From assembly GCA_015233295.1 (NCBI GenBank), contig JADFYC010000184.1:1-7294 (forward strand): 7,294 nucleotides of DNA, given 5' to 3'. Made by a program: the position numbers and the translations under genes. A model generated the notes under the pieces. That model searched no databases. It had not been told where the DNA came from and worked only from the letters and a program-made list of their open reading frames with translations. Below are positions 1 through 5,616 of this stretch, one piece after another; position 1 is the stretch's first letter, and every line of letters starts with the position of its first letter. The DNA comes from Deltaproteobacteria bacterium (lineage in GTDB: Bacteria; Desulfobacterota; JADFXK01).

Positions 1-127
1 GCCGGTAGCACCATGTATATTAATGCCTTGGGCAACCAGGCGGGCCACACCGCCGGACCGGCCAAAGGAGACCAGTGGACCTTTGGCTTTAGCGAATATA
101 GCGGTCTGACCGACTCGGGAGTGATGA
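1..127. repeat. Terminal direct repeat, left copy (127 bp)
   Basis: Bases 1-127 are identical to 7168-7294, with no mismatch found by reading both copies. The repeat lies wholly inside flagellin coding sequence and keeps the reading frame across the join. Its length of exactly 127 equals a common de Bruijn k-mer size, so it is best read as a contig-closure overlap (inference) rather than a biological terminal repeat. Confidence 0.97.
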
Positions 128-939
128 CGATTACTCAGGGGACAACGAGTAAAGATGTGGCCTGGAACAAGAATGATTCCCTGCAGACACTTAAGAATAA
201 TATTAATTCGGTGGCGGCCGGCCTGGCTTCGGCCGACTTTACCAATTCGGGGGGATATGATCGGCTGCAAATTACCTCCGGTACGTCCGGAGCCGCAGGC
301 AATTTGACCTTTAGCGATAAGACGGGCAATTTAGTCGCCCTATTGGGCTTTTCCCAGGTCAGCGGGTCCGGGACCCAGGCCCAGTTCACCCTTAACGGGA
401 AAACCTACGGCCCCCAGGACAGCAACACCTTTTCCGGCGTCGTCAAAAATCTGGACATAACCGTCGGCTCTTTGGCCGCCGGGCAACAAGTGTCATTGAA
501 TGTGGTGGACCAGTCCAAAAACGCCCAGGTGGGGGCCAACGCCGGTGATACCATCAACACTTACATCCTGGATGCCCGGAGTCCGGCCCTGGGGCTGAAG
601 GATCAGAGCGGGAATTATTTGGTGGACGTTAGTTCGGCGAGCAAAGCCAGTTCCGGTCTGGGGATTGTGGATACGGCCCAAGACCGCGTGCTGGCGAGTG
701 ATTCCCACCTGGGCACGTTGATCAACCGGATGACCTACACCCAGGGGGTGAATTCCAGCGTCAAAACCAACCTGGACACGGCCTATGAGAATATGACCAC
801 TATTGACTTTCCGTCCGCATACACGACGCTGCAAAAAAACCGGGTTCTCCAGGACAGCGCCGCGGCCATGCTGGCCCAGGCCAATCTAATTCCTTTGCGG
901 GTGCTGCAAATACTGGGCATAATCCCCGGCATGGGTTGA
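1..939 (+). CDS. fliC: Flagellin, C-terminal part (continues from the 5671-7294 part if the contig is closed)
   Basis: This is the 3' part of a flagellin gene, the subunit of the extracellular flagellar filament. The frame is open from base 1, and the ATG at 13 is an internal methionine rather than a start. Joined in phase to the right-end segment it forms an 811-residue protein. Joined residues ~559-594 resemble a Flagellin_IN (hook IN) module, and a second stretch around 'FTLNGKTYG' resembles FliD/flagellin insert folds. The last ~90 residues (from 'DTAQDRVLASD') are a recognisable flagellin C-terminal helical domain, with the usual 'AQAN' near the end. The C-terminus is odd: after 'VLQILG' it continues with 'IIPGMG', a short hydrophobic tail beyond where most flagellins stop. 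No cysteine was seen. Hand-counted Ile codons here (ATT 7, ATC 4, ATA 3) differ from the 5' part (ATT 6, ATC 16, ATA 2). The flagellin call is firm; that both halves belong to one gene is inferred. Confidence 0.93.
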   Translation, partial: AGSTMYINALGNQAGHTAGPAKGDQWTFGFSEYSGLTDSGVMTITQGTTSKDVAWNKNDSLQTLKNNINSVAAGLASADFTNSGGYDRLQITSGTSGAAGNLTFSDKTGNLVALLGFSQVSGSGTQAQFTLNGKTYGPQDSNTFSGVVKNLDITVGSLAAGQQVSLNVVDQSKNAQVGANAGDTINTYILDARSPALGLKDQSGNYLVDVSSASKASSGLGIVDTAQDRVLASDSHLGTLINRMTYTQGVNSSVKTNLDTAYENMTTIDFPSAYTTLQKNRVLQDSAAAMLAQANLIPLRVLQILGIIPGMG

Positions 940-1064
940 TGACATATCGCGTTTTAAATTGCGTTTTGGAGGGATCGAGCCAACAAGCCGACTGATTGTG
1001 ATTTCGGGTCTATTGAATTTTCAGGAGTTTTCATGAAATCTGGCAAGTCATCCATTGGTTCATC

Positions 1065-2939
1065 TCATTTTTTGGCGGATTGTTTGGCTATCTCCAGGTT
1101 GGAGGTAACGATCTTGTAATACACGGGGTTCTTTTCAGCCGTGTAAATCTTTAAAGCCTGGTCATAGGCCTGGATGGATTTGGCCAAATTGGCGTCTCTA
1201 TTTCGGATGTCCGCCAGGCCGCGATAGGCCAGGCCCAGGTTATTCTGAGTCAGGCCATATTCATTGGGGTACTTCTCCAGCGTCCTTACTTTCAAAGCCT
1301 GGTCATAGGCCGCAACGGCCTGGGTCAAATTTTTGTCCCGGTCCTGGATCTCAGCCAGATATCGCAGAGCCGTACCCAGACTGTTCTGAATTCGGGCATA
1401 TTCAACCGGATATTTGTCCATGCCGGCCACCGTCAGGGCCTTGGTGAAGGCTCCCACGGCCTTGGTCAGATTATCGGCTTTGCCTTGAGGTTCCGCCAAG
1501 GACATCCAGGTGGTCCCCAATTCATGGAGGACCAGGGCATATTCATTCGGGTTCTTCTCGGGAGAGAAGACGGCCAAAGCCTGTTCGTAAGCTTTTACTG
1601 CTTTATGGAGAGTTTCCGCCTTATTCTGGAATTCAGCCAACCCGCGGTACGCATTCCCCAGACCAGACCAGGCAGACGCATACTCCAACGGTTTATTTTC
1701 AACCGTGTAAACCTTTAGAGCTTCTTCAAACGCGATAGTGGCTTCTGTCAGGTTCCCCTCACCGTCCTGACTCTCAGCCAGGGCCAGGTAGGCCGTCCCG
1801 ATATTACTCTGCGCCTCAGCATACTCCGCGGGATATTTATCCACGGTATATGTTCTTAACGCCTCCGAATAAGCCAGGATGGCTCCAAACAGGTTTTTTT
1901 CCCGATCCCGTAACTCGGCCAGACCGATGAATGCTTCCCCGATATCCGACTGGGTAATCGCATTTTCAACTGGATAATTCTCCACGGTATAGGTCTTCAG
2001 GGCTTCCCCATAGGCCAGGATGGCCCGGGACAGGTTTTCCTCCCTGTCTTTAAGATGGGAGAGCCCCTCGAAGACTCGTCCCAGATTATCTTGGGCCAGG
2101 GCATACTCCACAGGGTACTTTTCCACCACATAGATATTGAGGGCGTTTTCAAGGGCATTGGCAGCTCGGTTGAGATACTCTTCCTGTCCCGACGAATCGT
2201 AGAGATTGGCACAAGACTGGCCCAGATTAAATTGCGTTCCGGCATATTCCAAGGGGTGCTTATCCGGGGTAAGCACATTAAGCGACTCGCTAAAGGCATT
2301 AACGGCCTTGGTCAGATTATCCCGCGTGTTCTTCAGGTCGGCCAATCCTTTGTACGCATAGCCAAGATTATTGTGAACGAGGGCATGATCAACGGGGTAC
2401 TTGGGAGTCGTGTATACAGTCAAGGCAGCGTCATAGGCTTTGACCGCCTTAGTCAAATATGCCTCTTTGTCCCCCACCTCAGCCAGTTTCCTATAAACCT
2501 GGCCCAGATTGTCTTGGGTGGAGGCGTAATCCACAGGGTACTTCTCCGGAGAAAAGGTCTGCAGAGCTTGTTCAAAGGCATTGACCGCCGAAGCCAGGTT
2601 CTTTTCTTTGTCCTGAGTTTCAGCCTGGAGGCTATAAGCCGAACCGAGCTGGTTTTGGACCTTAGCCCGGTCAGCCGCGTACCCATCCGGGGAATAGACC
2701 CTTAAGGCTTCTTCAAAGGACTGAATGGACCGGGCCAGGCTCTCCTCTCGATCTCCGGTCAGGGCCAGCTTATAATAAGCCAGACCCCTGGAATAGAGAA
2801 TGTGACCATACCGCTCCGGTTCTCTTACCTCTGACACTTCTTTTAGTAAATCCCGATAGATGCTTAAAGCATCCGGGATCATATTCTTTTTTAGCAAGGC
2901 GTCCGCGTTGGTTATGGCCATCCTGGTGGAAGTCTCCAT
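1065..2939 (-). CDS. TPR-repeat protein built of exact 47-residue units
   Basis: A 624-residue, TPR-only protein, presumably a cytoplasmic scaffold for protein-protein contacts; no signal peptide, membrane segment or catalytic domain is visible. After a helical N-terminus (1-41) and a first 44-residue unit (42-85), residues 86-602 are eleven consecutive units of exactly 47 residues with no indel. The unit reads roughly K-Y-P-x-E-Y-A-x-x-Q-x-N-L-G-x-A-Y-x-x-L-A, then N-L-x-x-A-x-x-A-Y-x-x-A-L-x-x-Y. A half unit ends the protein. This unit type is known from TPR arrays that often precede CHAT protease domains, but no CHAT domain follows. The start is uncertain. The ATG at 2939 is preferred because an in-frame TTG at 3017 would add residues antisense to the gcvH remnant; an ATG at 2921 is also possible. 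None has a strong ribosome site. It converges with the flagellin. Partner and pathway are unknown. Confidence 0.88.
   Translation of the reverse strand: METSTRMAITNADALLKKNMIPDALSIYRDLLKEVSEVREPERYGHILYSRGLAYYKLALTGDREESLARSIQSFEEALRVYSPDGYAADRAKVQNQLGSAYSLQAETQDKEKNLASAVNAFEQALQTFSPEKYPVDYASTQDNLGQVYRKLAEVGDKEAYLTKAVKAYDAALTVYTTPKYPVDHALVHNNLGYAYKGLADLKNTRDNLTKAVNAFSESLNVLTPDKHPLEYAGTQFNLGQSCANLYDSSGQEEYLNRAANALENALNIYVVEKYPVEYALAQDNLGRVFEGLSHLKDREENLSRAILAYGEALKTYTVENYPVENAITQSDIGEAFIGLAELRDREKNLFGAILAYSEALRTYTVDKYPAEYAEAQSNIGTAYLALAESQDGEGNLTEATIAFEEALKVYTVENKPLEYASAWSGLGNAYRGLAEFQNKAETLHKAVKAYEQALAVFSPEKNPNEYALVLHELGTTWMSLAEPQGKADNLTKAVGAFTKALTVAGMDKYPVEYARIQNSLGTALRYLAEIQDRDKNLTQAVAAYDQALKVRTLEKYPNEYGLTQNNLGLAYRGLADIRNRDANLAKSIQAYDQALKIYTAEKNPVYYKIVTSNLEIAKQSAKK
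1134..2684 (-). repeat. Eleven tandem 141-bp coding units of the TPR gene
   Basis: The 47-residue TPR units correspond to 11 x 141 = 1551 bp without length change. The units have diverged in base sequence, so this is an old protein-level tandem array rather than a fresh DNA duplication. Positions such as N-L-G, A-L near the unit end and Y-P at the unit start are the best kept. Confidence 0.85.
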
Positions 2940-3186
2940 GGCCGCCTTGGTCCTGGAATCAAATAAAACAGTTACCGAGCTGTACTCCCCAATATCAGGT
3001 GAAGTGATTGAAGTCAATCATGACGTTATCGACAACCCGGAACTGATTAACGAAGACGCGCTAAGTGATGGTTGGCTCATCCGGGTGGAGCCATCGGCCG
3101 ATAGTGAATTCTCCGAGCTTCTGGTTCCTGAGGAATATGAGGAATACTTAAAAGAAGAGATTGAGGAAATTGAGGAAGAGGAATAA
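2938..3186 (+). pseudogene. gcvH: Glycine cleavage H protein (GcvH) remnant, C-terminal part only
   Basis: GcvH carries a lipoyl-lysine arm that shuttles the aminomethyl group between the P, T and L proteins of the glycine cleavage system. The frame from the ATG at 2938 gives 82 residues. 'LVLESNKTVTELYSPISGEV' aligns with the GcvH lipoylation segment (usual form ES-V-K-A-V), so the modified lysine is present (K10 of this frame). It is followed by the family's 'DNPELINED', 'GWLIRVEPS' and 'LLVPEEYEEYL', then a Glu-rich tail. Roughly the first 50-60 residues of a normal ~125-130-residue GcvH are missing, and upstream bases in all three forward frames are antisense TPR sequence without GcvH-like motifs. 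The open frame can be read back to 2860. A GGTGGA lies 8 bases before the ATG, so a short protein could be made, but half a lipoyl domain is unlikely to fold. Truncated pseudogene is the best call; a fixed short lipoyl-like protein is the alternative. Confidence 0.75.
2989..3017 (-). promoter_or_regulatory. Possible sigma70-type promoter for the TPR gene
   Basis: On the minus strand, TTGACT (3017-3012) is followed after 17 bases by TATTGG (2994-2989). The -35 is good and the -10 is weak. It would start RNA near 2982, about 40 bases before the preferred TPR ATG, and lies inside the gcvH remnant on the opposite strand. It could be chance. Confidence 0.25.
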
Positions 3187-3286
3187 CTTATCTAATTAGG
3201 TGGCCTAGTTAAGTGGTCACGGTTGAAGCCTGCCTGATAGACCGGATAACCAAAACCCACATCTTTAACGGCGGCATTAACTTTTG

Positions 3287-3332
3287 CTGGTTACTCGTTA
3301 AAAACCACAAGGAACCGGTAACGGGTAACCAG
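3287..3332. repeat. Imperfect inverted repeat
   Basis: CTGGTTACTCGTTA (3287-3300) and TAACGGGTAACCAG (3319-3332) are inverted copies with one mismatch in 14, separated by 18 bases. Related GGTAAC/GGTTAC words recur nearby. It has no T-run, so a classical terminator is not supported; it may be a dispersed intergenic repeat. Confidence 0.6.
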
Positions 3333-3410
3333 TAACAACTTAATTACGAATAACGCGAGTTATACCCGGTTATTACACTAAGCCATCATTATTTTGTCCG
3401 CTACTCCGCC

Positions 3411-3477
3411 TTTACATGCTTTACATGCCTTTACATTCTTTGTCCGCCTCAACATGCTCTCGCTCAACATGCTCTCG
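3411..3477. repeat. Two families of short tandem repeats
   Basis: TTTACATGC occurs at 3411-3419 and 3420-3428, and as TTTACATTC at 3430-3438. It is followed by two perfect copies of the 15-mer CTCAACATGCTCTCG at 3448-3462 and 3463-3477. Both families share ACATGC. The array ends about 30 bases from the kinase stop codon, so it would lie in the kinase 3' untranslated region if transcribed. Confidence 0.8.
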
Positions 3478-3507
3478 CCTTTAGGCCGGAGATATTGGTG
3501 AACAAGA

Positions 3508-4689
3508 TCAAGCCGAACGCGAAAAATCCTCTCTTTTAACAGATTCATCCAAATATCTGGGGTAAATGACCTGAAAAATCGTCCCCTCCTCGGGGGTCGA
3601 GGTGAAAAAAACTTGACCGGCCAGGTATCGCTCACTGAGTAGTTTCACACTATACGTCCCCAACCCACGAGAACTACCTTTGGTGGAAAAGGATCGGTTG
3701 AATACCTGGAGTTGAACTTGGCGTGGCATAACGGTAGAATTATGGACCCAAAACTCGATGGTTTCGTCCGTCACCTGGCAGCCAACGGTAACTTCATGAT
3801 TATCCAAAGAAGCCTCTAACGCATTCTTGAGCAGGTTGCCGATCACTCGGCCCAGCAGCACCGGGTCGCTAACAAAATCCGCCCGAATGGTCTGGTGGTC
3901 CAGGCGGATTTTCTTGCCTTTGGCCTCTTCCATCCGGCTGTAGACTAGAATGATCTTTTCCAAAAAAATATATGTATCCAATTTATCAGGATAAATTTCC
4001 AGTTCGTTGTTTTCAGCGGCCAAAATATGCCGATGACCTTCAATTTCACCGATCAAGCAGTTCGACGCCTCATAGATCGCTTCGGCCAGGTCGGCCAGGT
4101 CGGTGCACTCACCGTCTTTAATCAACTGCGAAAACCCTCGGATGCCACCGGCCGTGTTTAGGATGTCGTGAAAAAAAATGCGTTCTAAAAACCGGCGTCT
4201 CTTGACATGACTGGTATCGGTCAACACAAATAGAGTGAATTCCCGCCCAGTAAAAGAAAACGGCTTAGCCGTAACCTCCAGGTCGAAGGATTCACATACA
4301 TCTCCCCTCCGAGCCATAATCCGGCATTCCTTGACGCTTCCATCACCTTCCCGGCTCTCCAAAAAGGCCTGGGTGGCTCCGCACGCCTGGCAAAACTCCG
4401 AAGTTCCACAACCACCAGAACATTTATGACTATGAATACAGCTTAAGGCTTCCCCCGGTCGTTGGCCGACCAGTCCCAATCCGTCTTTCAACCCGAGCGC
4501 ATTCAACATGGCCCGGTTAGCATACACAATCTGCCTTTGGGGATTAAGAATTACCAGAAAGCTTGGGACTTCGTCCAGCAACTGGGTTAGCAGCGGAATG
4601 TCTCTAATCGCCTGACTGTCCTGGATCACATTTTCTTCCGGGGCTCGCTCGGCTGGGGCGAAAAAGGTTTGGAGGGAAGCCATGGCCAT
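3508..4689 (-). CDS. PAS-domain sensor histidine kinase with a Cys/His cluster
   Basis: A 393-residue soluble-looking sensor kinase without transmembrane segments, so a cytoplasmic signal is expected. The PAS domain spans about residues 30-155 and carries the cluster C-x-H-x-H-x-C-x3-C-x5-C-x2-C (C84, H86, H88, C90, C94, C100, C103), inserted after 'RPGEAL'. This insert is familiar in a PAS-kinase subfamily; metal, Fe-S or redox sensing is inferred. The phospho-acceptor is probably H174 in 'FFHDILNTAGG'. The ATPase domain shows the N box 'NLLKNALEAS' (N285, N289), an F box 'VFNRSFSTKG' and a G2 box 'GLGTYS'. At the G1 box the usual D-x-G is replaced by 'VHNS', as I recall for this subfamily. 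No receiver domain or response-regulator gene is present. The start at 4689 has AGGAG 8 bases upstream; an in-frame ATG at 4713 lacks a ribosome site and sits at the predicted transcription start. It is divergent from fliS; a motility role is only positional inference. Confidence 0.9.
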   Translation of the reverse strand: MAMASLQTFFAPAERAPEENVIQDSQAIRDIPLLTQLLDEVPSFLVILNPQRQIVYANRAMLNALGLKDGLGLVGQRPGEALSCIHSHKCSGGCGTSEFCQACGATQAFLESREGDGSVKECRIMARRGDVCESFDLEVTAKPFSFTGREFTLFVLTDTSHVKRRRFLERIFFHDILNTAGGIRGFSQLIKDGECTDLADLAEAIYEASNCLIGEIEGHRHILAAENNELEIYPDKLDTYIFLEKIILVYSRMEEAKGKKIRLDHQTIRADFVSDPVLLGRVIGNLLKNALEASLDNHEVTVGCQVTDETIEFWVHNSTVMPRQVQLQVFNRSFSTKGSSRGLGTYSVKLLSERYLAGQVFFTSTPEEGTIFQVIYPRYLDESVKREDFSRSA

Positions 4690-4697
4690 CGATTGTT

Positions 4698-4702
4698 CTC
4701 CT
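4698..4702 (-). promoter_or_regulatory. Ribosome binding site deciding the kinase start
   Basis: On the minus strand AGGAG (within ATAGGAGAA) is 8 bases upstream of the ATG at 4689. It lies inside the frame that would begin at the ATG at 4713, which itself has no Shine-Dalgarno sequence. This favours the shorter 393-residue protein. Confidence 0.75.
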
Positions 4703-4719
4703 ATATTAAACATGTCATT

Positions 4720-4748
4720 AAGTTAACATCGATGACTAAGTATGTCAA
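4720..4748 (-). promoter_or_regulatory. Sigma70-type promoter for the histidine kinase gene
   Basis: Reading leftward, a perfect -35 TTGACA (4748-4743) is followed by a 17-base spacer and a moderate -10 TAACTT (4725-4720). Transcription would begin near 4713, giving a leader of about 24 bases before the ATG at 4689. This agrees with the ribosome-site evidence for that start. Confidence 0.5.
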
Positions 4749-4806
4749 CGCCCAAAACCGGCCTTCCAAGATCGAATCAACAAAAACGGAAGAAATTAAA
4801 AAAGAC

Positions 4807-4833
4807 TAAAGTTTTCTCTTTTCTTGCCGATAA
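4807..4833 (+). promoter_or_regulatory. Sigma28 (FliA) promoter of fliS, perfect consensus
   Basis: TAAAGTTT (4807-4814), an 11-base spacer, and GCCGATAA (4826-4833) match the enterobacterial FliA consensus at every position, including the spacing. RNA would start near 4840, just before the fliS Shine-Dalgarno sequence. This rules out the upstream in-frame TTG (4824) and ATG (4833), which lie inside the promoter. It shows the organism has a FliA-type class-3 flagellar regulon. Confidence 0.92.
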
Positions 4834-4853
4834 TGGGTCAGGAAGGAGTCTAT

Positions 4854-5294
4854 ATGCTCAAGTCTAAGGCTGGGACCGGACCGCTGGCGGCCTACTTACG
4901 GCAATCCATCGCCGGTATGGATAGAGGCCGGCTGGTCTTAGCGATGTACGAAGAGGCTTGTTTGGAGCTGCATCGGGCCCTAACCGACATTCCCCAACAC
5001 CGGTTGGAACTGGCTCACCGGCGTCTGGTCAAGGTTCAGGAGATCGTAAACGAACTGCTTATCTCTCTAAACTTCGAGGCTGGTGAGTTGAGCCGGACGC
5101 TCCGGGCAATATACCAGGACTTGCTGCAACGGTTGATGACCGCGAATTTACAAAAAGACGTAGCCTTAGTGACCGCCGTCTTGAACGTCTTGACAGACAT
5201 GAAAAACGCCTGGGGGGAAATGCTCCAACAACTGACCAGGGAGGTGCCCCCGGCCGGAGCCAAGGCCGCTCGTTTAGGTTCCGTCAGAATCTAA
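4854..5294 (+). CDS. fliS: Flagellar secretion chaperone FliS
   Basis: FliS binds the C-terminal helical region of newly made flagellin in the cytoplasm, prevents premature polymerisation and helps deliver it to the flagellar export gate. The 146-residue product is all-helical and fits the family from 'LVLAMYEEAC' through 'AHRRLVKVQEIVNELL', 'SLNFEAGELS' and 'YQDLLQRLMTAN' to 'LTDMKNAWGEM'. It is slightly longer than the usual ~125-135 residues because of a basic, probably disordered tail after residue ~128. The ATG at 4854 is chosen because GGAAGGAG (4841-4848) lies 5 bases upstream and the sigma28 promoter ends at 4833. It sits 376 bp upstream of, and in the same orientation as, the flagellin; in many genomes fliS is instead downstream, after fliD. 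The flagellin beside it is the natural client. No FliD is present in the window. Confidence 0.95.
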   Translation: MLKSKAGTGPLAAYLRQSIAGMDRGRLVLAMYEEACLELHRALTDIPQHRLELAHRRLVKVQEIVNELLISLNFEAGELSRTLRAIYQDLLQRLMTANLQKDVALVTAVLNVLTDMKNAWGEMLQQLTREVPPAGAKAARLGSVRI

Positions 5295-5373
5295 TCTGTG
5301 GTTGAATCAGATATTCTAATAAACCTGAGTTCGATGAGTACGTTAAGCGATTAGTGTTAAGGGCCGTTATTTA

Positions 5374-5462
5374 ATCCACAGATTGCACCGATTCGCGCAG
5401 ATAAAAAAAGACTAATAATCGCAGACATCTGTAGGTCTCATCCATCTGCGAAATCTGCGGAT
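5374..5462. repeat. Long imperfect palindrome of the dispersed 'atccacagatt' type
   Basis: The left arm (5374-5402) begins ATCCACAGATT and ends CGCAGAT. The right arm (5444-5462) is ATCTGCGAAATCTGCGGAT, which pairs with both blocks of the left arm. Between them lie a short A-run and a nested CGCAGA/TCTGCG alternative pairing (5420-5425 with 5445-5450). Sequences of this style recur between genes in many environmental bacterial genomes (recollection, not a search), so a dispersed REP-like element is inferred. Confidence 0.6.
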
Positions 5463-5530
5463 ACATTTTTGTCTATTGATTCACGGGCCAGGCCAGGATG
5501 GCTTGCGCCCTGGCATAAGTAACTCTAATG

Positions 5531-5547
5531 GGATCATGAATTGATCC
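5531..5547. promoter_or_regulatory. Interrupted palindrome upstream of flagellin, possible operator
   Basis: GGATCA and TGATCC are perfect 6-bp inverted half-sites separated by TGAAT. The site lies about 125 bases upstream of the flagellin ATG. The dyad shape suits a dimeric regulator, but no regulator is identified and it may be chance. Confidence 0.25.
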
Positions 5548-5616
5548 ACCCGGTGCCTCTTTAAGGAAAGAAGGGGTGATGTTAAAAGGAATTAGACACA
5601 CAATTTAATATGGTGT

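Larger units (their letters stand above)
3187..3507. other. Gene-free stretch between the gcvH remnant and the kinase gene
   Basis: No convincing gene is seen in these 321 bases. They hold an imperfect inverted repeat (3287-3332), a small ATAAC/GTTAT hairpin (3350-3363), and short tandem repeats (3411-3477) just past the 3' end of the kinase gene. No hairpin followed by a T-run was found for either neighbour. An 85-residue minus-strand frame across 3378-3635 overlaps the kinase gene in another frame and is not supported. Confidence 0.7.

Noticed and set aside
13..939. Flagellin C-terminal piece as a complete 308-residue gene starting at ATG 13
   Set aside because: The frame is open to base 1, there is no ribosome site before ATG 13, and the same sequence at 7168-7294 shows that this methionine is internal to a larger flagellin.
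940..1064. Bidirectional terminator between the convergent flagellin and TPR genes
   Set aside because: Only short T-runs and weak dyads are visible; no GC-rich stem followed by T's was found on either strand.
2055..2705. 216-residue plus-strand frame inside the TPR gene
   Set aside because: It lies antisense to the TPR array and its apparent periodicity comes from the 141-bp coding repeat on the other strand.
3411..3477. CRISPR-like array
   Set aside because: Units are adjacent or nearly adjacent 9- and 15-mers without spacers, and no cas gene is present.
3378..3635. 85-residue minus-strand frame past the kinase end
   Set aside because: It overlaps the kinase gene in another frame, its tail is translated tandem repeat, and no family or ribosome site is evident.
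5286..5317. Rho-independent terminator after fliS
   Set aside because: AGAAT...ATCTG and CAGAT-ATTCT can pair with a 3-base bulge, but the stem is AT-rich, overlaps the stop codon and has no following T-run.
5482..5520. Sigma54 promoter around the GG/TTGC words upstream of flagellin
   Set aside because: No GG and GC pair with the required 10-base spacing; the TTGC near 5502 has CC where GG is needed.
5579..5608. Nine-residue leader frame preceded by AAGGGG
   Set aside because: The purine run is only about 2 bases from the ATG, too close for normal initiation, and the peptide has no notable feature.
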